A DNA stretch of 64,000 nucleotides, from the NCBI RefSeq assembly GCF_026342015.1, contig NZ_JAPENL010000002.1, forward strand, positions 2,299,001-2,363,000. Reading direction: 5' to 3'. Origin of the DNA: Micromonospora lupini. Its GTDB lineage: Bacteria; Actinomycetota; Actinomycetes; Mycobacteriales; Micromonosporaceae. The notes below the pieces were generated by a model. It worked only from the letters and a program-made list of their open reading frames with translations. It did no database searches and had not been told where the DNA came from. Positions within the stretch are counted from its first letter, which is position 1. Every line of letters starts with the position of its first letter. Shown piece after piece: positions 33,862 through 42,242 of this stretch. Made by a program: the position numbers and the translations under genes.

Positions 33862-34410
33862 TCACGCCCCGTGGTCCCGGTCGTGCTCCACCTGCGGAAC
33901 GATCGGAGTTCCCGCTTCGACGAAGACGAACCGCCGGTAGGACCAGAATCGGAACAGCGTCCCGAGGCCCGTGCCGACGACGAAGCTGGCGATGTTGTCG
34001 GCAAGCTGCGTCTGGAACACGGCCGGCCAGATGCTGCCGAGCCCGTACCGGCTGATCGCGAGGCAGGCCACCGCGATGCCGAGGCCGACGGCGTTGAAGA
34101 AGAAGAACAGCGCGTACTCCCGCGCGGGGTTGCTGCGCTGGCGGTGCCGCCAGGTCCAGAACCGGTTGCCGACGAAGGCGAAGGTCGCCGCGATCACTGT
34201 CGAGATCGTCTTCGCGGTCACCTGCTCCATGCCCCGCACGGTCGTCAGGTAGTTGAAGAGTGCGAAGTCGATGAGGAAGGCGATCCCGCCCACGGTGGCG
34301 AACTTGCTCAGCTCGCGTACGAGGTGACCGAAACGGTCGAGCAGCCCGCGGACCAGACCCGGTCGGGTCTGCCGGGGACCCGGTTGCTCCCCGGTCATCG
34401 TGGCGGCCAC
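33862..34410 (-). CDS. GtrA family membrane protein (second copy)
   Basis: A 182-residue GtrA protein with four helices, starting FATVGGIAFLIDFALF and ending FRFWSYRRFVFVEAG. It is a diverged paralogue of the neighbouring GtrA gene 63 bp downstream and probably acts on a different lipid-linked sugar. The GTG at 34410 lies 6 nt after TAGGCT (34417-34422); an internal ATG at 34398 is the alternative. Confidence 0.88.
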   Translation of the reverse strand: MAATMTGEQPGPRQTRPGLVRGLLDRFGHLVRELSKFATVGGIAFLIDFALFNYLTTVRGMEQVTAKTISTVIAATFAFVGNRFWTWRHRQRSNPAREYALFFFFNAVGLGIAVACLAISRYGLGSIWPAVFQTQLADNIASFVVGTGLGTLFRFWSYRRFVFVEAGTPIVPQVEHDRDHGA

Positions 34411-34416
34411 GGGGCG

Positions 34417-34422
34417 AGCCTA
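34417..34422 (-). promoter_or_regulatory. -10 box TAGGCT for the second gtrA
   Basis: TAGGCT on the minus strand is 6 nt before the GTG at 34410. Confidence 0.45.
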
Positions 34423-34685
34423 CCGGCTGTCGGCCACTCGGCGGGGTAGCAACGGCGACCGGACATCGTCGCTCGTGCCGGCCCTTTCACCCGGTACGCC
34501 GCAGGTGAACGCAGCGTAACCACAGGGGAGGACTGACGCGCCTCGGAACGGGAATCCCCGCACCGGTCGGCCGGGCGGTTGGCGGCCCGACCGCAAAGCG
34601 CGTCGACCGGGGTGCACAACAAGATTTGCGTGAAACTGCGCAGGAAAGCGGGTATCAGATCGTGATGCCGCAGCGTGGCCGTATC
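34423..34685. other. Gene-free upstream interval of pckG
   Basis: About 260 bp without a convincing gene, of noticeably lower GC toward pckG. The CRP-like site and the promoter described separately lie at its right end; nothing else was recognised. Confidence 0.5.
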
Positions 34686-34703
34686 TTGTGCAGTTCTTCA
34701 CAA
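34686..34703 (+). promoter_or_regulatory. CRP/GlxR-like site upstream of pckG
   Basis: TTGTGCAGTTCTTCACAA is an inverted repeat matching the CRP/GlxR consensus TGTGA-N6-TCACA except for C in place of A. It is centred about 53 bp upstream of the predicted pckG transcription start. Confidence 0.5.
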
Positions 34704-34735
34704 CCCGTCCCACTGTCTAGGAAGGCTGCCCGGTT

Positions 34736-34741
34736 TACGCT
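34736..34741 (+). promoter_or_regulatory. -10 box TACGCT for pckG
   Basis: TACGCT in the GTTTACGCTGAGG context predicts a start near 34748 and a 90-nt 5' UTR ending in a good Shine-Dalgarno (AAGGAG, 34825-34830). Confidence 0.45.
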
Positions 34742-34837
34742 GAGGCCAATCCCAGGTTTCCACGAAGGCGGCGCGCGGCGTCGCTGAGACTCGTGCATCC
34801 CATAGATCGGTCAGCGTCGACCACAAGGAGATGTGTC

Positions 34838-36682
34838 ATGGTTGCTCCGGCTGTAGTGCGGGGTATCGATCAGGCCCCGACTTCCCATCCGAAACTGCTT
34901 GCCTGGGTCCGTGAGGTCGCGGAACTGACCACCCCCGACCGGGTCGTGTGGGTGGACGGGTCGGACGAGGAGTGGCGTCGCCTCACCGATGAGCTGGTCG
35001 AGGCCGGCACCCTCATCCGGCTGAACCCGGAGAAGAAGCCGAACTCGTTCTACGCGCGCACCGACCCGACGGACGTCGCCCGGGTCGAGGAGCGCACCTA
35101 CATCTGCTCCGTCGACGAGGCGGACGCCGGCCCCACCAACAACTGGATGGCGCCGGCCGAGATGAAGCGGACGATGACCGACCTGTACCGCGGGTCGATG
35201 CGCGGTCGCACCATGTACGTCATCCCCTTCGTGATGGGTCCGGTCGAGGCCGCGAGCCCCATGTTCGGTGTGGAGATCACCGACAGCCCGTACGTGGTCG
35301 CCTCGATGCGCATCATGACGCGGATGGGCGCGACGGTCCTTGAGGCGATGGGTGACGACGCCGACTTCGTGCACGCGCTGCACTCGATCGGCGCCCCGCT
35401 CGCCCCGGGCCAGCAGGACGTGGCGTGGCCGTGCAACGAGACCAAGTACATCTCGCACTTCCCGGAGACCCGGGAGATCTGGTCGTACGGGTCCGGATAC
35501 GGCGGCAACTCGCTGCTGGGAAAGAAGTGCTACTCGCTGCGGATCGCCAGCGTGATGGGCCGGGACGAGGGCTGGCTCGCCGAGCACATGCTCATCCTCA
35601 AGATCACCTCGCCGGAGGGCAAGGTCCACCACATCGCCGGCGCCTTCCCCTCCGCGTGTGGCAAGACGAACCTGGCCATGGTGGAGCCGACCATCCCGGG
35701 GTGGAAGGTCGAGACGATCGGCGACGACATCGCCTGGATGCGGTTCGGCCCGGACGGCCGGCTCTACGCGGTCAACCCGGAGTACGGCCTCTTCGGCGTC
35801 GCGCCCGGCACCGACTGGAAGACGAACGCCAACGCCATGCGGACGCTTGACCGGGGCAACTCCGTCTTCACGAACGTCGGCCTCACCGACGACGGTGACG
35901 TCTGGTGGGAGGGCATGGGTGAGCCGCCGGCGCACCTGATCGACTGGAAGGGCAACGACTGGACGCCGGAGAGCGACGCCCTCTCCTCGCACGCGAACAG
36001 CCGGTTCTGCACCCCGATCACCCAGTGCCCGATCCTCGCCGACGAGTACTTCGACCCGAACGGCGTGCCGATCGACGCGATCCTCTTCGGCGGTCGCCGC
36101 AAGGACACCATCCCGCTGGTGACCGAGGCCCGCGACTGGGTGCACGGCGTCTACATGGGCGCGACGCTCTCCTCGGAGACGACCGCCGCCGCGTCCGGCG
36201 CGGTGGGCGTGGTCCGTCGCGACCCGATGGCGATGCTGCCGTTCATCGGTTACCACGCCGGCGACTACTTCCGGCACTGGATCGAGATGGGCAAGGGCAC
36301 CGACGGCGACGAGGCGAAGCTGCCGAAGATCTACTACGTCAACTGGTTCCGCAAGGACCCGGACGGCTCCTTCCTGTGGCCGGGCTTCGGGGAGAACTCC
36401 CGGGTGCTCAAGTGGGTCGTCGAGCGGATCGAGGGCACGGCCGACGCGGTGGAGACCCCGGTGGGCATGGTGCCGACGCCCGACTCGCTTGACGTCGAGG
36501 GCCTGGACATGACCCCGGAGGACGTCCGGATCGCGCTGAAGGTCGACCCCGACGAGTGGCGCGACGAGCTACCGATGATCACCGAGTGGTTCGAGAAGTT
36601 CGGTGACAAGCTGCCCGGAGTGCTCTGGGCCGAGTTGGACGCGCTGCGCGCCCGCCTGGACGCCGCACAGCCGCAGCGGTAG
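34838..36682 (+). CDS. pckG: Phosphoenolpyruvate carboxykinase (GTP)
   Basis: A 614-residue GTP-dependent PEPCK, the mycobacterial/vertebrate type, converting oxaloacetate and GTP to PEP, GDP and CO2. The hyper-reactive Cys and P-loop lie in FPSACGKTN (Cys274, Lys276, Thr277). The metal-binding GDDIAW motif and the C-terminal GTP-pocket residues FGENSR are present. ATG 34838 is fixed by AAGGAG 7 nt upstream. A CRP-like site in the upstream region suggests catabolite or cAMP-linked control. Confidence 0.96.
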   Translation: MVAPAVVRGIDQAPTSHPKLLAWVREVAELTTPDRVVWVDGSDEEWRRLTDELVEAGTLIRLNPEKKPNSFYARTDPTDVARVEERTYICSVDEADAGPTNNWMAPAEMKRTMTDLYRGSMRGRTMYVIPFVMGPVEAASPMFGVEITDSPYVVASMRIMTRMGATVLEAMGDDADFVHALHSIGAPLAPGQQDVAWPCNETKYISHFPETREIWSYGSGYGGNSLLGKKCYSLRIASVMGRDEGWLAEHMLILKITSPEGKVHHIAGAFPSACGKTNLAMVEPTIPGWKVETIGDDIAWMRFGPDGRLYAVNPEYGLFGVAPGTDWKTNANAMRTLDRGNSVFTNVGLTDDGDVWWEGMGEPPAHLIDWKGNDWTPESDALSSHANSRFCTPITQCPILADEYFDPNGVPIDAILFGGRRKDTIPLVTEARDWVHGVYMGATLSSETTAAASGAVGVVRRDPMAMLPFIGYHAGDYFRHWIEMGKGTDGDEAKLPKIYYVNWFRKDPDGSFLWPGFGENSRVLKWVVERIEGTADAVETPVGMVPTPDSLDVEGLDMTPEDVRIALKVDPDEWRDELPMITEWFEKFGDKLPGVLWAELDALRARLDAAQPQR

Positions 36683-36719
36683 GTGTGAAGAGCGCCCGCC
36701 GCGGGCAACAACGGATTCC

Positions 36720-37586
36720 ATGAGGACGGCCGCCGAGACCGAGGTCCGGCGGCCGTCCGCCGTCCGGGTGCTCACCTTCCTGCTCGCGACGACGGCGGCG
36801 GCCACCGTCGTGGTCGAGCTGCTCAACTGGTGGTACGCCCCGGAGCAGGGCTTCGGCCTGGCCGTGCGCACCGGCTGGGCGATGCTGCGCTCGTTCGGTT
36901 TCCTGCTGCTGATCGGGCACGTCCGCCGCGGCCGCACGGTGGCCCGCCCGTTCGGGCTGATCCTGGCGGTCACCACGATCTTCGCCGTCGGCCGGCTGAT
37001 CGTGCCCCGGCAGGGGGTGCCGCCGCTGCCCGGGCTGCTCGGCTTCGCCGTCCTGTCCGCGCTCTGTGTGGCAGTGGTCTGGCTGCTCTACCGCTCGTCG
37101 GCGCTCGCCGGGCATCTCGTCCGGCACCGGCCCCGACTGGTCATCGACAAGGCCGGCATCTCCTGGCGGGAGACTCCGCCGCGCCGGCCGCAGGCCAGCG
37201 GTTGGCTGCTGACCAGTCGAGTGGCGGCGTTCACCTACAGTCCGCTGATGCTGGTGCCGGCGCTGGTGGCGACAGGCGCCATCCTGGACGATCGTCTGTC
37301 CGCCGTACCTGCCGTGCTGTTCTGGTTCGGCGCGGGCATCGCGGCCAGCTACGCGGTGTTGTTCTGCACCGCGTTCCTAATGCGTGGCAAGGACTGGGCG
37401 CGGGGCCTGCTGGTCGTCGTCACGGTGGCCGTACTCGCCGTGGACCTGCCGCTGTGCTGGTGGCTGCTGGGCGTTGACGGCCTGGTCCGCGACGGCGCCC
37501 CGCTGGTGGCCGCCGCCGCACTGGCCCTGTACGGCCTGCGCCGCGCGGCCCGCGCCCCCGACGCCCACGACGCCGTGCCAGCCTGA
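36720..37586 (+). CDS. Polytopic membrane protein, hypothetical
   Basis: A 288-residue membrane protein with seven or eight hydrophobic segments, two of them before a basic HVRRGRTVARP loop, and a GISWRETPPRRPQ cytosolic stretch near residue 150. No enzymatic motif or family recognised. It begins 38 bp after pckG without an obvious terminator between them, so it may be co-transcribed. Confidence 0.7.
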   Translation: MRTAAETEVRRPSAVRVLTFLLATTAAATVVVELLNWWYAPEQGFGLAVRTGWAMLRSFGFLLLIGHVRRGRTVARPFGLILAVTTIFAVGRLIVPRQGVPPLPGLLGFAVLSALCVAVVWLLYRSSALAGHLVRHRPRLVIDKAGISWRETPPRRPQASGWLLTSRVAAFTYSPLMLVPALVATGAILDDRLSAVPAVLFWFGAGIAASYAVLFCTAFLMRGKDWARGLLVVVTVAVLAVDLPLCWWLLGVDGLVRDGAPLVAAAALALYGLRRAARAPDAHDAVPA

Positions 37587-37762
37587 CAGCGGCACGAACC
37601 ACACCCGACCGGTCGGCCGTCTCGCGCCGCGCGGTGCGGTCTGCGCGGGCGGGCAGGGGGCAGGATGGCGGGTGGCGACGGTCACAACGATCGGCGCGGG
37701 CGGCGCAGGTGGATCGTCGGGGCGGTGCGGGAGCAGTCGCGTCGGCCGGAGGGAGGCGCGCG

Positions 37763-38905
37763 GTGAGCGACGAGTTCGACGTGGTGGTGGTGGGAGCAGG
37801 GCCGGCGGGAGCTGCCGCCGCGCTGACGGCCCGCCGGGCGGGCGCCAGCGTGTTGCTGCTGGACCGGGCCGACTTCCCCCGGGACAAGGCCTGCGGCGAC
37901 GGGATCGCCGCGCACTCGGTGGACGTGCTCGCCGAGTTGGGCGTGACCGAGGCGGTGGCCGGGTACGCCCCGCTGCCCGCGCTGCGGATGGTCTCCCCTG
38001 GTGGTCAGGCGGTCGCTCGGGCGCTGCCCCGGCCCGCGTACACGGTGCCTCGGGAGGTCTTCGACGCGCGGCTGGTGGCGGCCGCGGTGGCCGCCGGAGC
38101 GCAGTTGCGGCGGCACAGCGTCCGCCGGGTCCAGCCGCGTGCCGACCGGGTGGTGCTCGACGGGGAGCTGTCCGGCCGGGTGGTGGTGGGAGCGGACGGC
38201 GCCGGGTCGGTGGTGCGCCGGGCCCTCGGGCACCCGGTGAACCCCGACCGGCACCTGGCGCTCGCCATCCGGGGGTACGCGCCGGCGCTGGCCGGCCCAC
38301 CCGAGCAGCTCATCGTCACCTCAAAGGCGCGCTGGCCGGCGTACGCCTGGTCGTTCCCGATCGGCGACGGGCGGGCGAACGTCGGGTACGGGGAGGTGTT
38401 GCGCGGCGAGCCGTTGAGCCGGGCGTACCTGCTGGATCGGCTGGTCGCGCTGCTGCCCGGCACCGACCTGTCGACGGTGACCGCGCTGCGCGCCCACCAC
38501 CTGCCGCTGTCCACGCACCGGCCGACGCCGGGACGGGACCGCACCCTGCTGGCCGGCGACGCCCTGTCGTTGATCAACCCGTTCACCGGGGAGGGCATCT
38601 TCTACGCGCTGCTCTCCGGTGCGCTGGCTGGTGCCGCGGCGGCCCGTGCGCCCGAGGCGGCGGCACGTCGCTACGCCGTGGGTCTGCGTCGTCGCCTCGG
38701 CACCCACCTGCGGCACAGCTCGGTGGCCGCGTGGTTGGCGCGACGGCGGCGGGTGGTCGACGCGGCGGTCCGCGCGGCCCGCCGGGACGACCGCGTCTTC
38801 GACGACGTGGTCGAGCTGGGGCTCGGCGACGGACGGCTCACGGCCCGCACGCTGGGCATGATCGGCATCGAACTGTCCGGCGGGGATCGCCCTCCGAAGG
38901 GGTGA
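37763..38905 (+). CDS. Geranylgeranyl reductase family FAD-dependent oxidoreductase
   Basis: A 380-residue flavoprotein of the GGR/digeranylgeranylglycerophospholipid reductase group. Dinucleotide motif DVVVVGAGPAGAAAA at 5-19, followed by DFPRDKACGDGI, the family-specific CxG motif, and GDALSLINPFTGEGIFYAL as the second FAD motif. Such enzymes saturate isoprenoid chains, for example of menaquinone or polyprenols. GTG 37763 has GGAGGGAGG upstream. A cis-prenyltransferase gene follows, consistent with an isoprenoid role. Confidence 0.88.
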   Translation: MSDEFDVVVVGAGPAGAAAALTARRAGASVLLLDRADFPRDKACGDGIAAHSVDVLAELGVTEAVAGYAPLPALRMVSPGGQAVARALPRPAYTVPREVFDARLVAAAVAAGAQLRRHSVRRVQPRADRVVLDGELSGRVVVGADGAGSVVRRALGHPVNPDRHLALAIRGYAPALAGPPEQLIVTSKARWPAYAWSFPIGDGRANVGYGEVLRGEPLSRAYLLDRLVALLPGTDLSTVTALRAHHLPLSTHRPTPGRDRTLLAGDALSLINPFTGEGIFYALLSGALAGAAAARAPEAAARRYAVGLRRRLGTHLRHSSVAAWLARRRRVVDAAVRAARRDDRVFDDVVELGLGDGRLTARTLGMIGIELSGGDRPPKG

Positions 38906-38936
38906 TCCTGCCGGCGGGTCGCTACGCTGCTAGGTG

Positions 38937-39707
38937 ATGACGCTGCGGAACCTTATCTACTCCGTGTACGAGCGCCGGCTCACGGCGAAGCTCGCGGGCA
39001 AGCCGGTGCCCCGACACGTCGGGGTGATGTGCGACGGAAACCGCCGGTGGGCGAGGGAGATGGGCTTCGTCGACCCCAACGACGGGCACCGGGTCGGCGC
39101 GGCCAAGATCAAGCATGTCCTCGGCTGGTGTGACCAGGCCGGCGTCGGTCATGTGACCCTCTACCTGCTGGCCACCGACAATCTGCGCCGCCCGGCCAGC
39201 GAGCTGGACCCGCTGTTGCAGATCATCGAGGACCTGGTGGTGGAGCTGTCCGAGGAGGGCAACCCCTGGCGGCTGCGCATCGTCGGCGCGCTCGACCTGC
39301 TGCCCGCGCAGACGGCGGCGGCGCTCAAGGGCGCCGAGGAGCGTACCCGGGACCGCAGCGGGGGCGCGGAGGTCAACATCGCGGTCGGCTACGGCGGCCG
39401 GCGGGAGATCACCGACGCGGTCCGTTCGCTGCTGCTGGAGCACGCCGCCTCCGGCGGCACCATCGAGGAGCTGGCCGAGGTGCTGGACGTGGAGCACATC
39501 GCCGAGCACCTCTACACCCGCGGCCAGCCCGACCCCGACCTGGTCATCCGGACCAGCGGGGAGCAGCGGCTGTCCGGCTTCATGCTCTGGCAGTCCGCGC
39601 ACTCGGAGTTCTACTTCTGCGAACTCAACTGGCCGGATTTCCGGCACATCGACTTCCTGCGCGCGCTGCGCTCGTACGCCACCCGCCAGCGCCGGTACGG
39701 CGCCTGA
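38937..39707 (+). CDS. cis-Prenyltransferase (Z-isoprenyl diphosphate synthase)
   Basis: A 256-residue UppS-family enzyme that adds isoprenyl units in Z configuration. The catalytic Asp33 lies in MCDGNRRWAR; the C-terminal RTSGEQRLSGFMLWQSAHSEF and the final basic R-R-Y-G-A complete the fold. It is closer in length to mycobacterial Rv1086 (Z,E-farnesyl diphosphate synthase) than to long-chain UppS, so the product length is uncertain. A TACGCT box at 38923-38928 precedes tandem GTG/ATG starts at 38934 and 38937. Confidence 0.9.
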   Translation: MTLRNLIYSVYERRLTAKLAGKPVPRHVGVMCDGNRRWAREMGFVDPNDGHRVGAAKIKHVLGWCDQAGVGHVTLYLLATDNLRRPASELDPLLQIIEDLVVELSEEGNPWRLRIVGALDLLPAQTAAALKGAEERTRDRSGGAEVNIAVGYGGRREITDAVRSLLLEHAASGGTIEELAEVLDVEHIAEHLYTRGQPDPDLVIRTSGEQRLSGFMLWQSAHSEFYFCELNWPDFRHIDFLRALRSYATRQRRYGA

Positions 39708-39738
39708 GCCCCGCCGCGGGCGGAGCCAGGGCAGCGGG

Positions 39739-40563
39739 TCAGGGCAGTCGGGCCAGGGCCCGGGTGAGGAAGTCACCAAGCGCGGCCGGGGACTCGATGG
39801 TCAGGTCGGCGGCGTTGGCCACCTCCTGACCGGTCTCCGGGTTGGCGACGGCCACGCAGACGCCGAAGAAGTCCGGGTCCGCCTCGGCGCGGGCGCGCAG
39901 CGCCGCGAACGCCTTGATGTCCGAGACGTCGTCGCCGAAGTACCACGCGCCGGTGGCACCCTGGACCACCTCGCCGATCACCATGCCCTTGTCCCGGTCG
40001 ACGGGCGGTTTGAGCTCCAGCACCATCCGCCCGGCCTGCACCCGCAGCCCCAGCCGGTCGGCCTGCGCCTGCCCCCACTGCTGCACGGTCCCGCCGAGCT
40101 GCGGCGCGGTACGCCAATGCAGCGCGACCGAGAGCCGCTTGAACTCGACGAGCGTGCCGGGTGGCAACTCCGCGCGGGCCAGGTCGGCCAGCTCGGCCAT
40201 GGTCGGCACCCACGGCAGGGCGGTGGGCTCGGTGACTGTCTCGCCACCGGAGTGGCTGTGCTCCAGCCCGTAGAGACCGTAGAGGTCGACGCCGCTCAGC
40301 TCGCCGAGGCGGTCCCGGAGGAAGTCGACGGGCCGCGCGGAGACGATCGCGATCCGCTGCACCACCGGGGCCAGCGCCTCGATCGCGGCCAGGGCGTTGG
40401 GCGCGGGGCGGACCGCCGTCGGGTCGTCGTCGACGGGCGCGAGCGTGCCGTCGAAGTCGAAGAAGAGCACGGTCCCCGCCGCCCGGCCGGCAGTGACCTG
40501 CCATGCCTGATCGGCGTTCAACGGGGTCCTCGGCTGGTGGTTGCCCAGATTCAACGGCGGCAC
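39739..40563 (-). CDS. otsB: Trehalose-6-phosphate phosphatase
   Basis: A 274-residue HAD-superfamily phosphatase. Motif I FFDFDGTLAPV is followed by the trehalose-phosphatase region YGLYGLEHSHSGGE and the late GDDVSDIKAF. It removes phosphate from trehalose-6-phosphate in the OtsAB pathway; no otsA is in this window. The GTG at 40563 is chosen because TACGCT (40571-40576) lies 7 nt upstream; the ATG at 40596 is the alternative. It is convergent with the cis-prenyltransferase. Confidence 0.9.
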   Translation of the reverse strand: MPPLNLGNHQPRTPLNADQAWQVTAGRAAGTVLFFDFDGTLAPVDDDPTAVRPAPNALAAIEALAPVVQRIAIVSARPVDFLRDRLGELSGVDLYGLYGLEHSHSGGETVTEPTALPWVPTMAELADLARAELPPGTLVEFKRLSVALHWRTAPQLGGTVQQWGQAQADRLGLRVQAGRMVLELKPPVDRDKGMVIGEVVQGATGAWYFGDDVSDIKAFAALRARAEADPDFFGVCVAVANPETGQEVANAADLTIESPAALGDFLTRALARLP

Positions 40564-40570
40564 GCGCGTC

Positions 40571-40576
40571 AGCGTA
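40571..40576 (-). promoter_or_regulatory. -10 box TACGCT for otsB
   Basis: TACGCT on the minus strand is 7 nt before the GTG at 40563 and decides the otsB start. Confidence 0.5.
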
Positions 40577-40630
40577 CCCCGGCGTTGAGGGCTCATTCCT
40601 GGCCGAGCACCACCGCTCGGCGGCGCGCGG

Positions 40631-40984
40631 TCAGCGTTCGGCGGCTCCTCGTCCGCGGCGTCCGAACGGCACCACCGCCGCGTCCTGCCCGTGGTTGAGC
40701 AGGTAGCCCTCCACGAAGCCTGTGTTGCGGTCCCCGGTGTGGGCCTCGATGTCGTTGAGCCGTGCCACCAGGAACTCGGTGAGCGCGCTGATCCGGTCGT
40801 TGAGACGCTCGTGCAGCTCCGCGACGACGGCCAGGATGACCGCCGTGCCGGCGCTGGTGAGAGCGAGAAGGTTGACGAGCAGCGGCAGCTGCCCACCGTT
40901 GACCGCGAGGGTCACCACGTTGCCGGTCGCCCACAGTGTCATCGACACCGTGGCGACCACGACTCCCCACCACTTCAGGGTCAT
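40631..40984 (-). CDS. Small membrane protein, hypothetical
   Basis: A 117-residue protein with two hydrophobic helices (about 5-25 and 35-57), then a predicted amphipathic helix (ELHERLNDRISALTEFLVAR) and a charged tail. No known family recognised. AAGGAGG lies about 10 nt before the ATG at 40984. It is followed by otsB on the same strand, but otsB has its own promoter. Confidence 0.7.
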   Translation of the reverse strand: MTLKWWGVVVATVSMTLWATGNVVTLAVNGGQLPLLVNLLALTSAGTAVILAVVAELHERLNDRISALTEFLVARLNDIEAHTGDRNTGFVEGYLLNHGQDAAVVPFGRRGRGAAER

Positions 40985-41146
40985 GGACAGACCCCTCCTT
41001 ATGTCCCGCAGGGCTGGGTTCGGCCTTGTCCCGTCCCCCCGCCGATGACGAGCCCAAGCAGTACGAGTACGGACGCTAGCGTGCCCGTTGTGGCCCCGGA
41101 GCGAAACGAATGAACCTGACCAGGCGTTCTTTCGCCATCTGAGGAA

Positions 41147-41590
41147 CTAGCCTGCCTGATTGCCTCTATTTCGGACATCGACCGGCAACGTTGGGCGGTA
41201 TGCGAGGTATCTAATGGTTTCGCGGATGTGGAACTTCTCCGCGTCCGACACGTTCGGGTCGACGAGGCGGCGCAGGAGAGCCTCCACGTCCGGGTCCATC
41301 GGTGGGGCCGGCTGGCCGGCGCGGGGGCCGCTGGCGGTGCGGTCCCAGCCGAGCGCCGCGAAGGCGGCGGCGGGGTTCAGGCCCAGGCCCTCGCAGAAGG
41401 CGACGACGCGTTCGGCCTCGGGGTCGCTGGCCCAGTCCCCGCGGACCCACCGGTTGATCGTCTGTCGAGAGACGCCGGTACGTCGGGACACCTCGGTGCC
41501 GCTCCAGGCCCGCGTCGCCCGCGCCTCGTCGAGGGCACGCCGGACGAAGGTGGCAAAGGCGATCTTTCGCGCATTGGCCGTCTCGGTCAC
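41147..41590 (-). CDS. XRE-type helix-turn-helix regulator
   Basis: A 147-residue DNA-binding protein. The helix-turn-helix is WSGTEVSRRTGVSRQTINRWVRGDW at about 30-54. The C-terminal part (LLRRLVDPNVSDAEKFHIRETIRYLAY) is helical and probably dimerises. The GTG at 41590 is set by a leaderless TACCGT 6 nt upstream (41597-41602); an in-frame start at 41776 would run through the promoter. The palindrome GTCAC-CCC-GTGAC (41586-41598) spans the start and -10, so autorepression is likely. It faces a divergent small operon. Confidence 0.82.
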   Translation of the reverse strand: MTETANARKIAFATFVRRALDEARATRAWSGTEVSRRTGVSRQTINRWVRGDWASDPEAERVVAFCEGLGLNPAAAFAALGWDRTASGPRAGQPAPPMDPDVEALLRRLVDPNVSDAEKFHIRETIRYLAYRPTLPVDVRNRGNQAG

Positions 41591-41602
41591 CCCGTGACGG
41601 TA
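41586..41602 (-). promoter_or_regulatory. XRE regulator -10 box with overlapping palindrome
   Basis: -10 TACCGT (41597-41602) is 6 nt before the GTG. GTCACCCCGTGAC (41586-41598) overlaps both and is a candidate autoregulatory operator. Confidence 0.5.
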
Positions 41603-41641
41603 CGGCCAGCCGGGCGCGGGTGTGCGCCCAGGCACGCTGCT

Positions 41642-41657
41642 GTCACGCGGACGTGAC
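41642..41657. promoter_or_regulatory. Operator-like element GTCAC-N6-GTGAC
   Basis: GTCACGCGGACGTGAC, a perfect 5-bp-arm inverted repeat, lies between the divergent XRE and sORF promoters; the first of three related 16-bp elements. Confidence 0.5.
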
Positions 41658-41761
41658 GGCACTCTCGGATTCGCGGTAAACGATCCAGCGCCGCTGTGGA
41701 GGGGTGTCACCCGGGCAGAATAGATGCCCGTAGTGGCGAATGTAAGCGGACGAAAAGCTGA

Positions 41762-41767
41762 TACTGT
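41762..41767 (+). promoter_or_regulatory. -10 box TACTGT for the 41775 small ORF operon
   Basis: TACTGT ends 7 nt before the ATG at 41775. Confidence 0.45.
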
Positions 41768-41809
41768 CACGCTCATGGGACAATCTACGGTGTGTCACGT
41801 GCATGAGAC
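41766..41809. promoter_or_regulatory. Two GTCAC-N6-G(G/A)GAC elements 28 bp apart
   Basis: 41766-41781 (GTCACGCTCATGGGAC) and 41794-41809 (GTCACGTGCATGAGAC) repeat the 41642 element with one changed base in the right arm. They overlap the -10 box and the first codons of the small ORF, where bound protein would block transcription. Confidence 0.5.
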
Positions 41810-41858
41810 GATTGGTGCTCACATGCGTCACGCCCCCGGTGCCGAGGGGGTGTGGTGA
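41775..41858 (+). CDS. Putative leaderless 27-residue small protein
   Basis: ATG 41775, 7 nt after TACTGT, opens a 27-codon ORF with five His and one Cys (it contains CHVHETIGAH and ends GAEGVW). Its TGA (41856-41858) overlaps the GTG start of the next gene in a GTGA arrangement, implying translational coupling. The His/Cys content suggests possible metal binding, but this is speculation. It could instead be only an untranslated leader. Confidence 0.45.
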   Translation: MGQSTVCHVHETIGAHMRHAPGAEGVW

Positions 41859-42211
41859 CCGAGCTCGCCACCCGAGCCCAGGCCTTCGGGCTGATCGCCG
41901 AGGGAGTGGCCGCGGGGCTGAGCGCCCCCTGGCGTCTCTACCTCGCCCGAGGCTGCCGATACCTGTCGCTGAGCGTGGGCGACCGCACCGAGTGGAACGC
42001 CTGGCGTACCCATCTCGGCTGCCCCGAGTTGAGCGTCCGGGTCTACGACGCCGGCGGGGAGATCCGACGGTCCTCCGTGGCCGAGGTCGTGCTTGACGGC
42101 TGCCGGATCAGCGTCGAGCTGGTCGAGGAGGTCAGCACCGACGACCTGGACCGGCTGCTTGTCGCGGATCCCACCGCCGACCCCACCACTGTCGAGCCGG
42201 AGGAACGATGA
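41855..42211 (+). CDS. Hypothetical protein downstream of the small ORF
   Basis: A 118-residue soluble protein, acidic overall, without signal peptide or membrane helix (VTELATRAQAFGLIAEGVA start; RLYLARGCRYLSLSVGD and ELSVRVYDAGGEIRRSS beta-like strands). No family recognised. The GTG at 41855 overlaps the small-ORF stop; the GTG at 41852 is an alternative. It is probably expressed from the small-ORF promoter and regulated by the divergent XRE protein. Confidence 0.65.
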   Translation: MTELATRAQAFGLIAEGVAAGLSAPWRLYLARGCRYLSLSVGDRTEWNAWRTHLGCPELSVRVYDAGGEIRRSSVAEVVLDGCRISVELVEEVSTDDLDRLLVADPTADPTTVEPEER

Positions 42212-42242
42212 GCCGGCGTCCGGGCCGGGCCGGGGCCGCCCG

